Shown here piece by piece: positions 8,987-16,036 of a stretch of DNA of 17,964 nt. Position numbers and translations under genes: made by a program. The stretch is from contig PMAK01000027.1 in NCBI GenBank assembly GCA_003153655.1, positions 15,722 to 33,685 of the forward strand. The letters are read 5' to 3'. Origin of the DNA: Phycisphaerales bacterium (GTDB lineage Bacteria > Planctomycetota > Phycisphaerae > Tepidisphaerales > Tepidisphaeraceae). Position 1 is the first letter of the stretch. Each line of letters opens with the position of its first letter. The notes under the pieces were generated by a model. It ran no database searches, was not told the origin of the DNA, and was given only the letters and a program-made list of their open reading frames with translations.

Positions 8987-9681
8987 TAGTGCTTCTTTTT
9001 CCACTCTTCATAGCGCTTCTTGTTTTCGTCGTTGGGCGGATAGAGGCCGGGGAGCTTGGCGCCCTTCTCCACCTCCTGCACCAGCCAGGATTCCATGAGC
9101 TCGTGCTCGGCGCCTTCGCTGGCGACAAAATCCGCGAGCGCGGCCGGGATCACCACCGCGCCGTCGTCGTCGGCAACGATGATGTCGTCCGGGAAAATCG
9201 CGCAGCCGCCGCATCCGATCGGCTCGTTCCAGCCGACAAAGGTAAGCTGGTTGACCGAGGCCGGCGCCGCCACGCCCGCGCACCAGACCGGCAGGCCGGT
9301 GGCGACCACGCCGTGCTTGTCGCGCATGACCCCGTCGCTGATCAGCGCCGAGACGCCGCGCTTGACCATGCGCATGCACAGGATGTCGCCGAAGATGCCG
9401 GCGCCGGTGACGCCCATGGCGTCGGCCACCACCACGCAGTTTTCCGGCATGGCTTCGATCGCGCTGCGCGTGGAGATCGGCTTCGACCAGCTTTCCGGCG
9501 TCGCCAGATCCTCGCGCACCGGTACGAAGCGCAGCGTGAAGGCCGGGCCGACCACCCGCTTGCCGGAAAAGCCGAACGGCATGGCGCCGGCCATCCAGGA
9601 GCGGCGGATGCCCTTCTTCAAGAGCATGGTGGTGATGGTGCCAGTGGTGACGTTACGCAGCGTGTCGAGCGTGGAGGTCAT
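8986..9681 (-). CDS. RraA/HMG-aldolase family protein
   Basis: 231 residues. The family signature is complete: GIFGDI with Gly98-Asp99, then ALISDGVMRD with Asp116, Arg120 and Asp121, residues that bind Mg2+ and substrate in the class II pyruvate aldolase/oxaloacetate decarboxylase relatives. PVWCAGVAAP follows. True RraA binds RNase E, but RraA of E. coli is about 160 residues and lacks some catalytic residues; this longer form with Asp and Arg retained is more likely an aldolase or decarboxylase, despite the usual 'ribonuclease regulator' label. The C-terminus is charged (ENKKRYEEWKKKH). It starts 7 bp after the VUT gene stop, so it probably shares the queC transcript. Confidence 0.83.
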   Translation of the reverse strand: MTSTLDTLRNVTTGTITTMLLKKGIRRSWMAGAMPFGFSGKRVVGPAFTLRFVPVREDLATPESWSKPISTRSAIEAMPENCVVVADAMGVTGAGIFGDILCMRMVKRGVSALISDGVMRDKHGVVATGLPVWCAGVAAPASVNQLTFVGWNEPIGCGGCAIFPDDIIVADDDGAVVIPAALADFVASEGAEHELMESWLVQEVEKGAKLPGLYPPNDENKKRYEEWKKKH

Positions 9682-9688
9682 GGCTGCC

Positions 9689-10255
9689 TCAGACGGGGTT
9701 CAGGCCGAGCCGCGCGTCGCGGCGGCGAAGATAGGCAACGAAGGGGATGGCCAAGAGTACCATCCAGAGCTTGCCGACGATCTGGCCCACCAAGAAATCG
9801 AGCGAGCCGAAGGCCAGCCAGAGGAACACAATAGAATCCACCACCAGCCCAAGAATACCGGAGGCGACCACCGCCAGAACAAGCCGGCGGCGGGCGAGCG
9901 GAGTGTAGACGGCGAAGTCGGCGAATTCTGACAGAAGAAACGCGGCTGCCGACGCGATCACCAGCGAGCGCGGCGCAAGTCCCGCGGAAATCGCCGCGCC
10001 CGCGACGATCGCGGCAATGCCGAATTCTACGCCCAATCGGCGCTGAACAAGGTCCCGCAGCACCAGAGCAATGCCGATCATCAGCACGCCGGACGGCGCC
10101 ATCAGGCCGGGCGCCACCGGCAGCAGGCAGGGGCCGTTGGCCGTGCAAACCGTTCCGACGTGGCCGATCATCCAATTGGCCAACGGAATGGTCAGGCAGA
10201 ACAAGACCAGAAAAAACCCGCCTTCAATGTTCTTCTGCTTTTCCAATGCGCTCAT
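9689..10255 (-). CDS. VUT-family transporter, probable queuosine-precursor importer
   Basis: 188 residues, strongly hydrophobic, with about six membrane segments. The family blocks DLVQRRLG, LLSEFADFAVYTPLARRR and VDSIVFLWLAFGSLDFL match the VUT/DUF165 (YhhQ-like) group. E. coli YhhQ takes up the queuosine precursors preQ0 and preQ1. The neighbour supports this: queC ends only 3 bp upstream on the same strand, so synthesis and uptake of 7-deazaguanine precursors are coupled here. No preQ1 riboswitch was recognised upstream of queC. Start: ATG at 10255, directly after the queC stop. Confidence 0.85.
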   Translation of the reverse strand: MSALEKQKNIEGGFFLVLFCLTIPLANWMIGHVGTVCTANGPCLLPVAPGLMAPSGVLMIGIALVLRDLVQRRLGVEFGIAAIVAGAAISAGLAPRSLVIASAAAFLLSEFADFAVYTPLARRRLVLAVVASGILGLVVDSIVFLWLAFGSLDFLVGQIVGKLWMVLLAIPFVAYLRRRDARLGLNPV

Positions 10256-10258
10256 TTT

Positions 10259-10981
10259 TCACTTTGCTCTTGGCCAGTTCTTGAATTCCGCAAACCCGCG
10301 CGCCCGCAAGCGGCAGGCCGGGCATTCGCCGCAGCCATAGCCCCAGTCGTGGCGGTGGGTGCGGTCGCCCAGATAACAGCTATGGCTGTCCTCGACAACG
10401 AGGTCGAGCAGGCCTGCGCCGCCGATCTCCTCGGCCATGGCGAAGGTGCCGGCCTTGTCGATCCACATCAGCGGCGTATGGATAATGACGCGCTTGTCCA
10501 GCCCCAGGCCGAGTGCCACCTGCATCGCCTTGACGGTGTCGTCGCGGCAATCCGGGTAGCCGGAATAGTCGGTCTCGCACATGCCGGCGACGATGTGGCG
10601 CGCGCCGCGGCGATAGGCAAGCGCGCCGGCGAAGGAAAAGAAGATCAGATTGCGCCCGGGCACGAAGGTGGTCGGCAGCCCGCTGTCGGCGATTTCGATC
10701 GCGGTCTCTCGGGTGAGCGCCGTATCGGAAATGGCGGCCAGCGCATCGAGCTTGACGACGTAGTCGTCGCCCAGCCGCGCTTTCCAGCCGGCGTCCATCG
10801 CCATCAACCGCTCGCGGATACGTGGACGAACATCGAGCTCGATCCTGTGGCGCTGCCCGTAGTCGAAGCCGACGGTTTCCACGCGGGAGAAGCGCGTCAG
10901 CGCCCAAGCCAGGCAGACGGTGGAGTCCTGCCCGCCGGAGAACAGGACGAGCGCGGTGTCGTTTTGGATGGTCATGGACAT
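10259..10981 (-). CDS. queC: 7-cyano-7-deazaguanine synthase
   Basis: 240 residues. QueC converts 7-carboxy-7-deazaguanine to preQ0 using ATP and ammonia, in the queuosine pathway. The PP-loop ATP motif SGGQDST is at residues 15-21. The zinc site is formed by Cys near 202 and the cluster GCGECPAC (Cys 217, 220, 223). Other family blocks: [37 protein letters not shown] second ATG two codons inside is an alternative start. First gene of a compact minus-strand run with the VUT transporter and the RraA-like gene. Confidence 0.95.
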   Translation of the reverse strand: MSMTIQNDTALVLFSGGQDSTVCLAWALTRFSRVETVGFDYGQRHRIELDVRPRIRERLMAMDAGWKARLGDDYVVKLDALAAISDTALTRETAIEIADSGLPTTFVPGRNLIFFSFAGALAYRRGARHIVAGMCETDYSGYPDCRDDTVKAMQVALGLGLDKRVIIHTPLMWIDKAGTFAMAEEIGGAGLLDLVVEDSHSCYLGDRTHRHDWGYGCGECPACRLRARGFAEFKNWPRAK

Positions 10982-10988
10982 TATTTAC

Positions 10989-11021
10989 CTGTCATGGCCG
11001 GGCTTGTCCCAGCCATGACAG
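10989..11021. repeat. Palindromic extragenic element
   Basis: Exact 10-bp arms CTGTCATGGC and GCCATGACAG with an inner GGG/CCC pairing around CTTGT. This matches the 'GTCATGGCCGGGCTTGTCCC' type of intergenic palindrome familiar from Hyphomicrobiales genomes. It lies between the aldo/keto reductase stop and the queC start. Confidence 0.75.
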
Positions 11022-11028
11022 TGATCCC

Positions 11029-11868
11029 TCAATCCCACTTTGGCGACCAGGTCCAATCGACAATGCGGCCGCCGCGACGGGCAAGCCCGGCGATTTCCGT
11101 CATCTCGGCATCCGACAAGTCGAAATCCAGAATGTTGAGGTTCTCCTCCAGCCGCTCGATCTTGGCGGTGCGCGGGATCACCACGATTCCCTGCTGGGTG
11201 AGCCAGCGCAGGCAGACCTGCGCCGCGGTCTTCCCATGCGCGTGGCCGACGCGCGCGAGCAACTCGTCGGCCTTGGCTTGGCCGCGTGCAATCGGGCTGT
11301 AGGCCACCATCGCCATGCCGAGCCGGCGGCAGGCCGCCAACACTTTGTCCTGATCGAGATAAGGGTGACACTCGACCTGATTGCAGACCAGCGGTTCGCT
11401 GGTGACCTTGTTGGCCTCGTCGAGCAAGGCGACCGTGAAGTTCGACACCCCGATCGCCCGCGTGTAGCCCTCGCGCTTCATCTTGGCCATGGCGCCGAGG
11501 GTTTCCGACAGCGGCACGCGCGGGTTCGGCCAGTGGATCAGCAAAAGATCGATGACGTCGAGCCGCAGCTGCGCCAGGCTCTCCTTGACCGAGCGTTCGA
11601 GCTCGTGCGGCGCCAGTTGCTGCGGCTGAATCTTGGTGGTGACCATCACCTCGCTGCGCTGGCCGGAGGCGCGCACCCCCTCGCCCACGGCGCGCTCGTT
11701 GCCGTACATCTGCGCGGTGTCGATGTGGCGATAGCCGGCCTGGAGCGCCCAGAGGACAGAGTCTTCGGCGACTTGGCCGGGCGGGGATTGGAAAGTTCCG
11801 AAGCCGAGCCAGGGCATTTGCACGCCGTTGTTTAGTTTTACGCTGTCGGTGATTAAATCGATTTTCAT
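11029..11868 (-). CDS. Aldo/keto reductase, apparently chimeric
   Basis: 279 residues, a complete AKR fold. The catalytic tetrad is visible: Asp in HIDTAQMYG, Tyr five residues on, Lys in VTTKI, His in LLIHWPNP. The NADPH-binding end has IPRTAKIERLEENLNI. Such enzymes reduce aldehydes or ketones; substrate unknown. Codon use changes within the gene. Codons 2-42 often end in A (10 of 41 by hand count) and the rest almost never do (2 of the next 53). The change falls about 2 codons before GYRHIDTA. The N-terminus (VKLNNGVQMPWLGFGTFQ) also resembles a different AKR branch from the C-terminus. No good ribosome site precedes the ATG. The open frame extends upstream to 12,636 across the divergent hydrolase gene; that extension is rejected. 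Confidence 0.8.
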   Translation of the reverse strand: MKIDLITDSVKLNNGVQMPWLGFGTFQSPPGQVAEDSVLWALQAGYRHIDTAQMYGNERAVGEGVRASGQRSEVMVTTKIQPQQLAPHELERSVKESLAQLRLDVIDLLLIHWPNPRVPLSETLGAMAKMKREGYTRAIGVSNFTVALLDEANKVTSEPLVCNQVECHPYLDQDKVLAACRRLGMAMVAYSPIARGQAKADELLARVGHAHGKTAAQVCLRWLTQQGIVVIPRTAKIERLEENLNILDFDLSDAEMTEIAGLARRGGRIVDWTWSPKWD

Positions 11869-11878
11869 GATGAGGTTG

Positions 11879-11884
11879 ATTATA
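11879..11884 (-). promoter_or_regulatory. Possible -10 box of a near-leaderless promoter
   Basis: An exact TATAAT on the minus strand ends 10 bases before the aldo/keto reductase ATG, so transcription would begin almost at the start codon. No convincing -35 box is seen at the usual distance. Confidence 0.3.
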
Positions 11885-11907
11885 CCGGGTAATGGAAACC
11901 AAGTATT

Positions 11908-12951
11908 ATGGATCACGTGACGCGACTTGTTCGACTGATTTTGTGCGCGTGGCTTACGATTGTCTGGCTCGGGGCTGGGATTGCGTCGGGTGCGGATGTG
12001 CGCGGGGATTTTCTGAAGCTGATTGATCGGCCTCGCGTGCCGCTTGCGGCGGAGGTAACGGCGTTGCCAGCCTCCGGGTTGCTTGAGGAATTCCATTTTT
12101 CTTTCGCCTCCGATGCGGAGCAGCGGGTGCCGGGGATTTTGCTGAAGCGGAAAGATCTTGCCGGACGGGCGCCGGTTGTGATTGCGCTGCATGGGACGGG
12201 CGGAAGGAAATGGGATGAGATACCGCTGCTGGTTGCACTGGCTGATAAGGGGTTTATCGCCGTGGCGATTGATGGCCGGTATCACGGCGAGCGGACGAAG
12301 GCGGGCAGCGGGACGGTTGAATATGATCAGGCGATCGTCCGCGCCTGGGAGAACCCGGGCGAGCATCCATTTTATTACGACACGGTTTGGGACGTCATGC
12401 GGCTGATTGATTATCTGGATACGCGCGACGACGTGGATGCGGCACGCATCGGGTTGTACGGCGTTTCCAAGGGTGGGATTGAGACTTATCTGACCGCGGC
12501 GGTGGATGAGCGCGTGAGCGTGGCGATTCCCTGCATCGGGCTGGAGAGTTTTAAGTGGGCGCTGGATAACGACGACTGGCAAGAGCGGATTGGGACGGTC
12601 CAGCATGCGTTTGATGTTGTCGCCAAGGAGAGCCATGTTACTGAGCCGGGGACGGAATTTGTGCGGGCGTTTTATGCGCGCGTTGTGCCGGGGATTGACG
12701 GCGAGTTTGATGGGCCTTCGATGGTTACGTTAATTTCGCCGCGACCTTTGATGGCGATCAACGGCGATTCGGACGCTCACACGCCTTTGCCGGGTTTGCA
12801 GTTGTGCGTTGATGCGGCACAGGCGGCATATCACCGGACAGGCGCGGAGGATCGGTTTGTTGAACGGATTGAGGAGAAGACGGGCCACAAGGTGAACGCT
12901 GATTCGCAGGCGGCGGCAATCGCGTGGTTTGTGAAGTGGCTTAAGCCTTAG
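11908..12951 (+). CDS. Secreted alpha/beta hydrolase (acetyl-xylan-esterase/dienelactone-hydrolase-like)
   Basis: 347 residues. Residues 1-28 form a signal peptide (basic start, LILCAWLTIVWLGAGI core, ASG end). The mature protein shows the hydrolase core: oxyanion region VVIALHGTGG, GFIAVAIDGRYHGER, and the nucleophile elbow GVSKGG with Ser187. The acid is Asp287 or Asp289 in NGDSDAHTP and the base is His327 in TGHKV. The pattern fits exported esterases or peptidases acting on polymers or esters outside the cytoplasm; substrate unknown. It is divergent from the aldo/keto reductase with only 39 bp between the starts and a weak GGAA ribosome site. Third codon positions are mostly G or T (24 of the first 30 codons after ATG). 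Confidence 0.82.
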   Translation: MDHVTRLVRLILCAWLTIVWLGAGIASGADVRGDFLKLIDRPRVPLAAEVTALPASGLLEEFHFSFASDAEQRVPGILLKRKDLAGRAPVVIALHGTGGRKWDEIPLLVALADKGFIAVAIDGRYHGERTKAGSGTVEYDQAIVRAWENPGEHPFYYDTVWDVMRLIDYLDTRDDVDAARIGLYGVSKGGIETYLTAAVDERVSVAIPCIGLESFKWALDNDDWQERIGTVQHAFDVVAKESHVTEPGTEFVRAFYARVVPGIDGEFDGPSMVTLISPRPLMAINGDSDAHTPLPGLQLCVDAAQAAYHRTGAEDRFVERIEEKTGHKVNADSQAAAIAWFVKWLKP

Positions 12952-12981
12952 AGTGACGGCATTTTTATCTAGAGTTGAGCA

Positions 12982-13293
12982 ATGAAATTTCGGAAATTCG
13001 GGCCATTGGGTTGGGACGTTTCGGAGATTGGGTTTGGGGCTTGGGCGATTGGTGGGAGTTGGGGGAAGCAGGATGATTCGGATAGTTTGGCTGCGCTGCA
13101 TAAGGCGCTTGATCTGAGAGTTAACTTTATTGATACGGCTGCGGGATTGGGAACGGTTATTCCGGGCATCCGTAACGTGGCTCAGGCGCAGATGAACTGT
13201 ACGGCGAGCGAACTGGCGGAGATGCCGATGGCGCTGCAAAAAAAGCTGTGGGAGCACAACTGGCGTCGGGCATTTTGGTATGCGGGGAAATGA
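12982..13293 (+). pseudogene. Aldo/keto reductase with a large in-frame internal deletion
   Basis: 103 residues made of two pieces of a normally about 300-330-residue AKR. Residues 1-52 are the N-terminus (FGPLGWDVSEIGFGAWAIGG to NFIDTA), and from about 53 the sequence jumps to the C-terminal end (VIPGIRNVAQAQMNC to FWYAGK). The catalytic Tyr, Lys and His and most of the barrel are missing, so it cannot be an active reductase. An Arg also sits in LDLRVNFIDTA where relatives usually have Gly, a possible sign of decay. The frame, start and stop are intact and the Dabb gene begins 8 bp later, so it may still be translated. An assembly drop-out could give the same picture. Confidence 0.75.
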
Positions 13294-13301
13294 GGAGATC
13301 C

Positions 13302-13604
13302 ATGTTTATTCATCACGTTTATTTCTGGCTAAAAGCGGGTACGCCTGCGGCGGCAAAAGATAGCCTGGTGGCTGATTGCCGATCGCTTTTGAATAGGATT
13401 CCGGGCGTAGAGCAATTGTGGGCGGGGACGCCGGCAGAGACGTCGCGGGATGTTGTTGATAACTCATACTCGGTAGGTCTCGCAGTTGTCTTCGCGGATG
13501 CAGCGGCGCATGACGTTTATCAGAAGCATGCGCTTCATCTGGAATTTATTGAGCGGAACAAGGCGCGCTGGGAGCGCGTGCGCGTGTACGATTTCACTGG
13601 ATGA
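13302..13604 (+). CDS. Dabb (stress-responsive alpha/beta barrel) domain protein
   Basis: 100 residues, the size of a single Dabb domain: starts MFIHHVYFWLK, middle block LLNRIPGVEQLWAG, then VVFADAAAHDVYQKHALHLEFIERN. These dimeric ferredoxin-like barrels bind small hydrophobic ligands; some are enzymes, most are uncharacterised. The ATG at 13302 has GAGGAG just upstream, and it begins 8 bp after the truncated AKR stop, suggesting one transcript from the hydrolase gene onward. The in-frame start at 13248 lies inside the AKR remnant and is rejected. Confidence 0.87.
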   Translation: MFIHHVYFWLKAGTPAAAKDSLVADCRSLLNRIPGVEQLWAGTPAETSRDVVDNSYSVGLAVVFADAAAHDVYQKHALHLEFIERNKARWERVRVYDFTG

Positions 13605-13678
13605 TGGAATGCTGCGACTTCTTTTTGATCGTATTTTGGGGAAATCGGACAATTTATTAGAAAAATCCAAAGTAGCTA

Positions 13679-14935
13679 TTAAGGCGGTGGCGCTCCGGCC
13701 GCTTTTCCAGCGAGATGTCCCGTGGCCCAAGCCCATTGGAAATTGAAGCCGCCGATCCTGCCATCGCAATCTAACATTTCGCCTACGAGATATAGGCTGG
13801 GGATTTTTCGGGATTCCATGGTGCGGTAATTAATTTCGTCGAGGGGGATGCCGCCGGCGGTGACCTCGGCGTAGTTCCAGCCTCGGTGATTTAGGATCGG
13901 GAGCGGGAGGGATGTGAGGGAGGCGACGAGTTGCCGCCGGCCGGCGCGGGAGAGTTGGCCGCAGATGGTGGCGGGATCAACATCGGCGTGCGAGATGATT
14001 GCTTTGGCGACGCGCTCGGGCATTCGGTCGGCGATGGCGCTGGCGATGGAGGATTTGGCGCGCGTGGTTGCTAGATCGACGAGCCATTTTTCTATTGTCT
14101 CAAAATTTTCGCCCGGTAAGAGATTGCATTCTATTCGGGCTTGTGCGTTGGATTCGTGGGCGATGACCCAGTGGCGGCTGGCGTCCATGACGACGGGCCC
14201 GCTGATGCCGAAGTGTGTCCATAGGAGACTGCCGCGACGGCGGTCGATGAGGCGATTGTTGGCGAAGGTCTGGAGTTGCACGTCCATTGCGATTCCGGAG
14301 ACGCTGGCGTGGAACATTTTGTCGGCCAGGACCAGCGGGACGAGGGCGGCATAGGTTGGGGTGATGGTGTGGCCTAATTTGTGGGCGATTTCCCAGCCTT
14401 GTCCGTCGCTGCCGCTGCGCGGGAGGGAGCGGCCGCCCGTGGCCATTATTACGCGAGTGGCTGAGATGATTCCGGTTTCGTGCTGGATTTTGAAGTGTGG
14501 GTCGGATTCGGTTGATGCGGATATCGCGGTGACTCGGGTGTTGAGAAGAATCTCGATGCCCAATTCAGTACAGCGGTGAAGGAGCGCACTGAGGACCGCC
14601 CGAGCGGTGTTGGCGACCGGGAAGAGCTTGCCGGTTTCTTCGCGTTTCAGTTCTCCCCCCAAGGAGGCGAGCCAATCGACCGCGGCAGAGGCGGGGAAGG
14701 CGGCGAGGATATTGCGGATGACCGTGCGGGAGCCGTTGAAATCTTCGGGGATGACGGCGTCGTGGGTGACGTTGCAGCGTCCGCCGCCGGAGACGAGGAT
14801 TTTTGCGCCTAGAGTTTTTGCCCCGTCGAGGAGAAGAATGCGGCGGGATTTGTTTGCGGATTGGGCTGCGAAGATTGCGGTTGCTAATCCAGCCGCCCCA
14901 CCGCCGATGATTGCTATAGTTGGGGTTTGGTTCAC
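13679..14935 (-). CDS. NAD(P)/FAD-dependent oxidoreductase, YhiN/HI0933 family
   Basis: 418 residues, full length for the family. The N-terminal FAD motif GGGAAGLATA is at residues 11-20. The family-specific block KILVSGGGRCNVTH follows, then RVIMATGGRSLPRSGSDG and the C-terminal LYLVGEMLDCDGRIGGFNFQWAWATG. YhiN-like proteins are widespread and poorly understood; BaiN, a relative, acts in bile-acid dehydroxylation, but no such role is implied here. The start is GTG, and it overlaps the rsmH stop by 4 bp (GTGA), so it is probably translated by coupling to rsmH. Codons end mostly in A or C (25 of the first 30 after GTG), the mirror image of the neighbouring plus-strand genes. Convergent with the Dabb gene, 74 bp apart, with no clear terminator. 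Confidence 0.9.
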   Translation of the reverse strand: MNQTPTIAIIGGGAAGLATAIFAAQSANKSRRILLLDGAKTLGAKILVSGGGRCNVTHDAVIPEDFNGSRTVIRNILAAFPASAAVDWLASLGGELKREETGKLFPVANTARAVLSALLHRCTELGIEILLNTRVTAISASTESDPHFKIQHETGIISATRVIMATGGRSLPRSGSDGQGWEIAHKLGHTITPTYAALVPLVLADKMFHASVSGIAMDVQLQTFANNRLIDRRRGSLLWTHFGISGPVVMDASRHWVIAHESNAQARIECNLLPGENFETIEKWLVDLATTRAKSSIASAIADRMPERVAKAIISHADVDPATICGQLSRAGRRQLVASLTSLPLPILNHRGWNYAEVTAGGIPLDEINYRTMESRKIPSLYLVGEMLDCDGRIGGFNFQWAWATGHLAGKAAGAPPP

Positions 14936-15840
14936 TTCAATCTTGCCCAGCGGAGTTTTGCGGATCGGGATCGGGGATTTAGTTTTTGTTCTGCAGCGTC
15001 GGCGATTACGGGATCGGGGCTGATTTCGCCATAGATTCCGGTTCGTTGGCCGTCGCGGAATGCGGATTTTACGCGGCGGTCTTCGCCGCTGTGGAAGCTG
15101 ATGATCGCTGCTGTTCCGCCGCTTTTGAGACAGGTTGGCAGGACTGTGAGCAGGCGATCTAAGTTGGCCAGTTCGCGATTGACGAGGATGCGGAGGGCCT
15201 GGAAGGTCCGGGCGGCGGGATGGAGTTTTGCGCCGGCGGCGCGTTTGAGGGTGAAATCACGGGCTTCGCAGACGATGGCGATTAATTCGGTTGTTGTTGT
15301 GATTTGATGAGCCGCGCGGCGCTCGATGACGAGTTCGGCGATTCGGGGGGCGTCGGTTTCGTCGCCTAGTTCGAGCAGCGCGGATTCCAAATCGCGTTGG
15401 GTGATTTGGTTGATGATGGCGGATGCGGAGCGGCCGCGTGTCGGATCCATGCGCATGTCCAGCGGGCCGGGTTGTCGGTAGGAGAATCCGCGATCCGGGT
15501 TATCGATCTGTGGGCTGGCGACGCCGAGGTCAGCCAGCACCGCGTCAACTTTTTCAACTCCGGCTTGTGCGAGGATGGTTGGGAGCGCGGCGAAGTTGTC
15601 GTGATAGAGATCGAATGTGCCCACGATTTTTGTAAGGGATTCGCGGGCGATTGCGATGTTGGCGGGATCGAAATCGATTGCGATGAGACGGCCGGTTGGC
15701 GCGATTTGTTGCAGGATTGCAGAGGAGTGGCCGCCTAGTCCGAGGGTGCAATCGACGATGATCTGCCCAGGTTGGGGATGTAGAATATCGAGGACTGCAT
15801 TTAGCAGCACGGGAACATGGCGAGTGTCGCGTTTCATCAT
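14932..15840 (-). CDS. rsmH: 16S rRNA (cytosine-1402-N4)-methyltransferase
   Basis: About 302 residues. RsmH uses S-adenosylmethionine to methylate N4 of C1402 in the ribosomal P site. Family blocks: RHVPVLLNAVLD, VDCTLGLGGHSSAIL (SAM site), LADLGVASPQIDNPDRGFSY, GPLDMRMDPTRG, HPAARTFQALRILVNREL, ISFHSGEDRRVK, NPRSRSAKLRWARLK. Two features are unlike typical proteobacterial RsmH: SGEDR in place of SLEDR, and a short tail between that motif and NPRSRSAKLR. It also lies outside a mraZ/ftsL/murein cluster, with YhiN as its partner. Start: MKRDTRHVP fits the family, so ATG 15840 or 15837; ATG 15852 is an in-frame alternative with no ribosome site. Confidence 0.92.
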   Translation of the reverse strand: MMKRDTRHVPVLLNAVLDILHPQPGQIIVDCTLGLGGHSSAILQQIAPTGRLIAIDFDPANIAIARESLTKIVGTFDLYHDNFAALPTILAQAGVEKVDAVLADLGVASPQIDNPDRGFSYRQPGPLDMRMDPTRGRSASAIINQITQRDLESALLELGDETDAPRIAELVIERRAAHQITTTTELIAIVCEARDFTLKRAAGAKLHPAARTFQALRILVNRELANLDRLLTVLPTCLKSGGTAAIISFHSGEDRRVKSAFRDGQRTGIYGEISPDPVIADAAEQKLNPRSRSAKLRWARLK

Positions 15841-15854
15841 TTTTTTGCACATCC

Positions 15855-15884
15855 TTGATGAATGATGTGTCGATATGCTATACT
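15855..15884 (+). promoter_or_regulatory. Probable sigma70-type promoter of the helicase gene
   Basis: TTGATG (15855-15860), 18-bp spacer, TATACT (15879-15884), matching 4/6 and 5/6 of the consensus boxes. It lies in the divergent gap between rsmH and the helicase and would give a leader of about 145 bases before the helicase ATG. I see no obvious terminator or riboswitch in that leader. Confidence 0.45.
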
Positions 15885-16036
15885 GAGCAAGTCAACTGCC
15901 CGCCTGAACCTTCACGAACTATTGCCTAAAGGCACATTCCTGATTGATCTGAGCCCAGTTGCAGCGCATCTACCGGCATTTCTTCGGCGTTTAGCCGTGG
16001 CCCTTCTGGTGCGCATTGTCCACCAAAGGACCGTTC

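Noticed and set aside
10160..11835. Two long plus-strand frames across the VUT gene, queC and the aldo/keto reductase
   Set aside because: Antisense to well-supported genes and cross a palindromic repeat; no recognisable domain.
11869..12636. Upstream extension of the aldo/keto reductase frame to 12,636
   Set aside because: It is antisense to the hydrolase gene and lacks family similarity; the AKR begins at 11,868.
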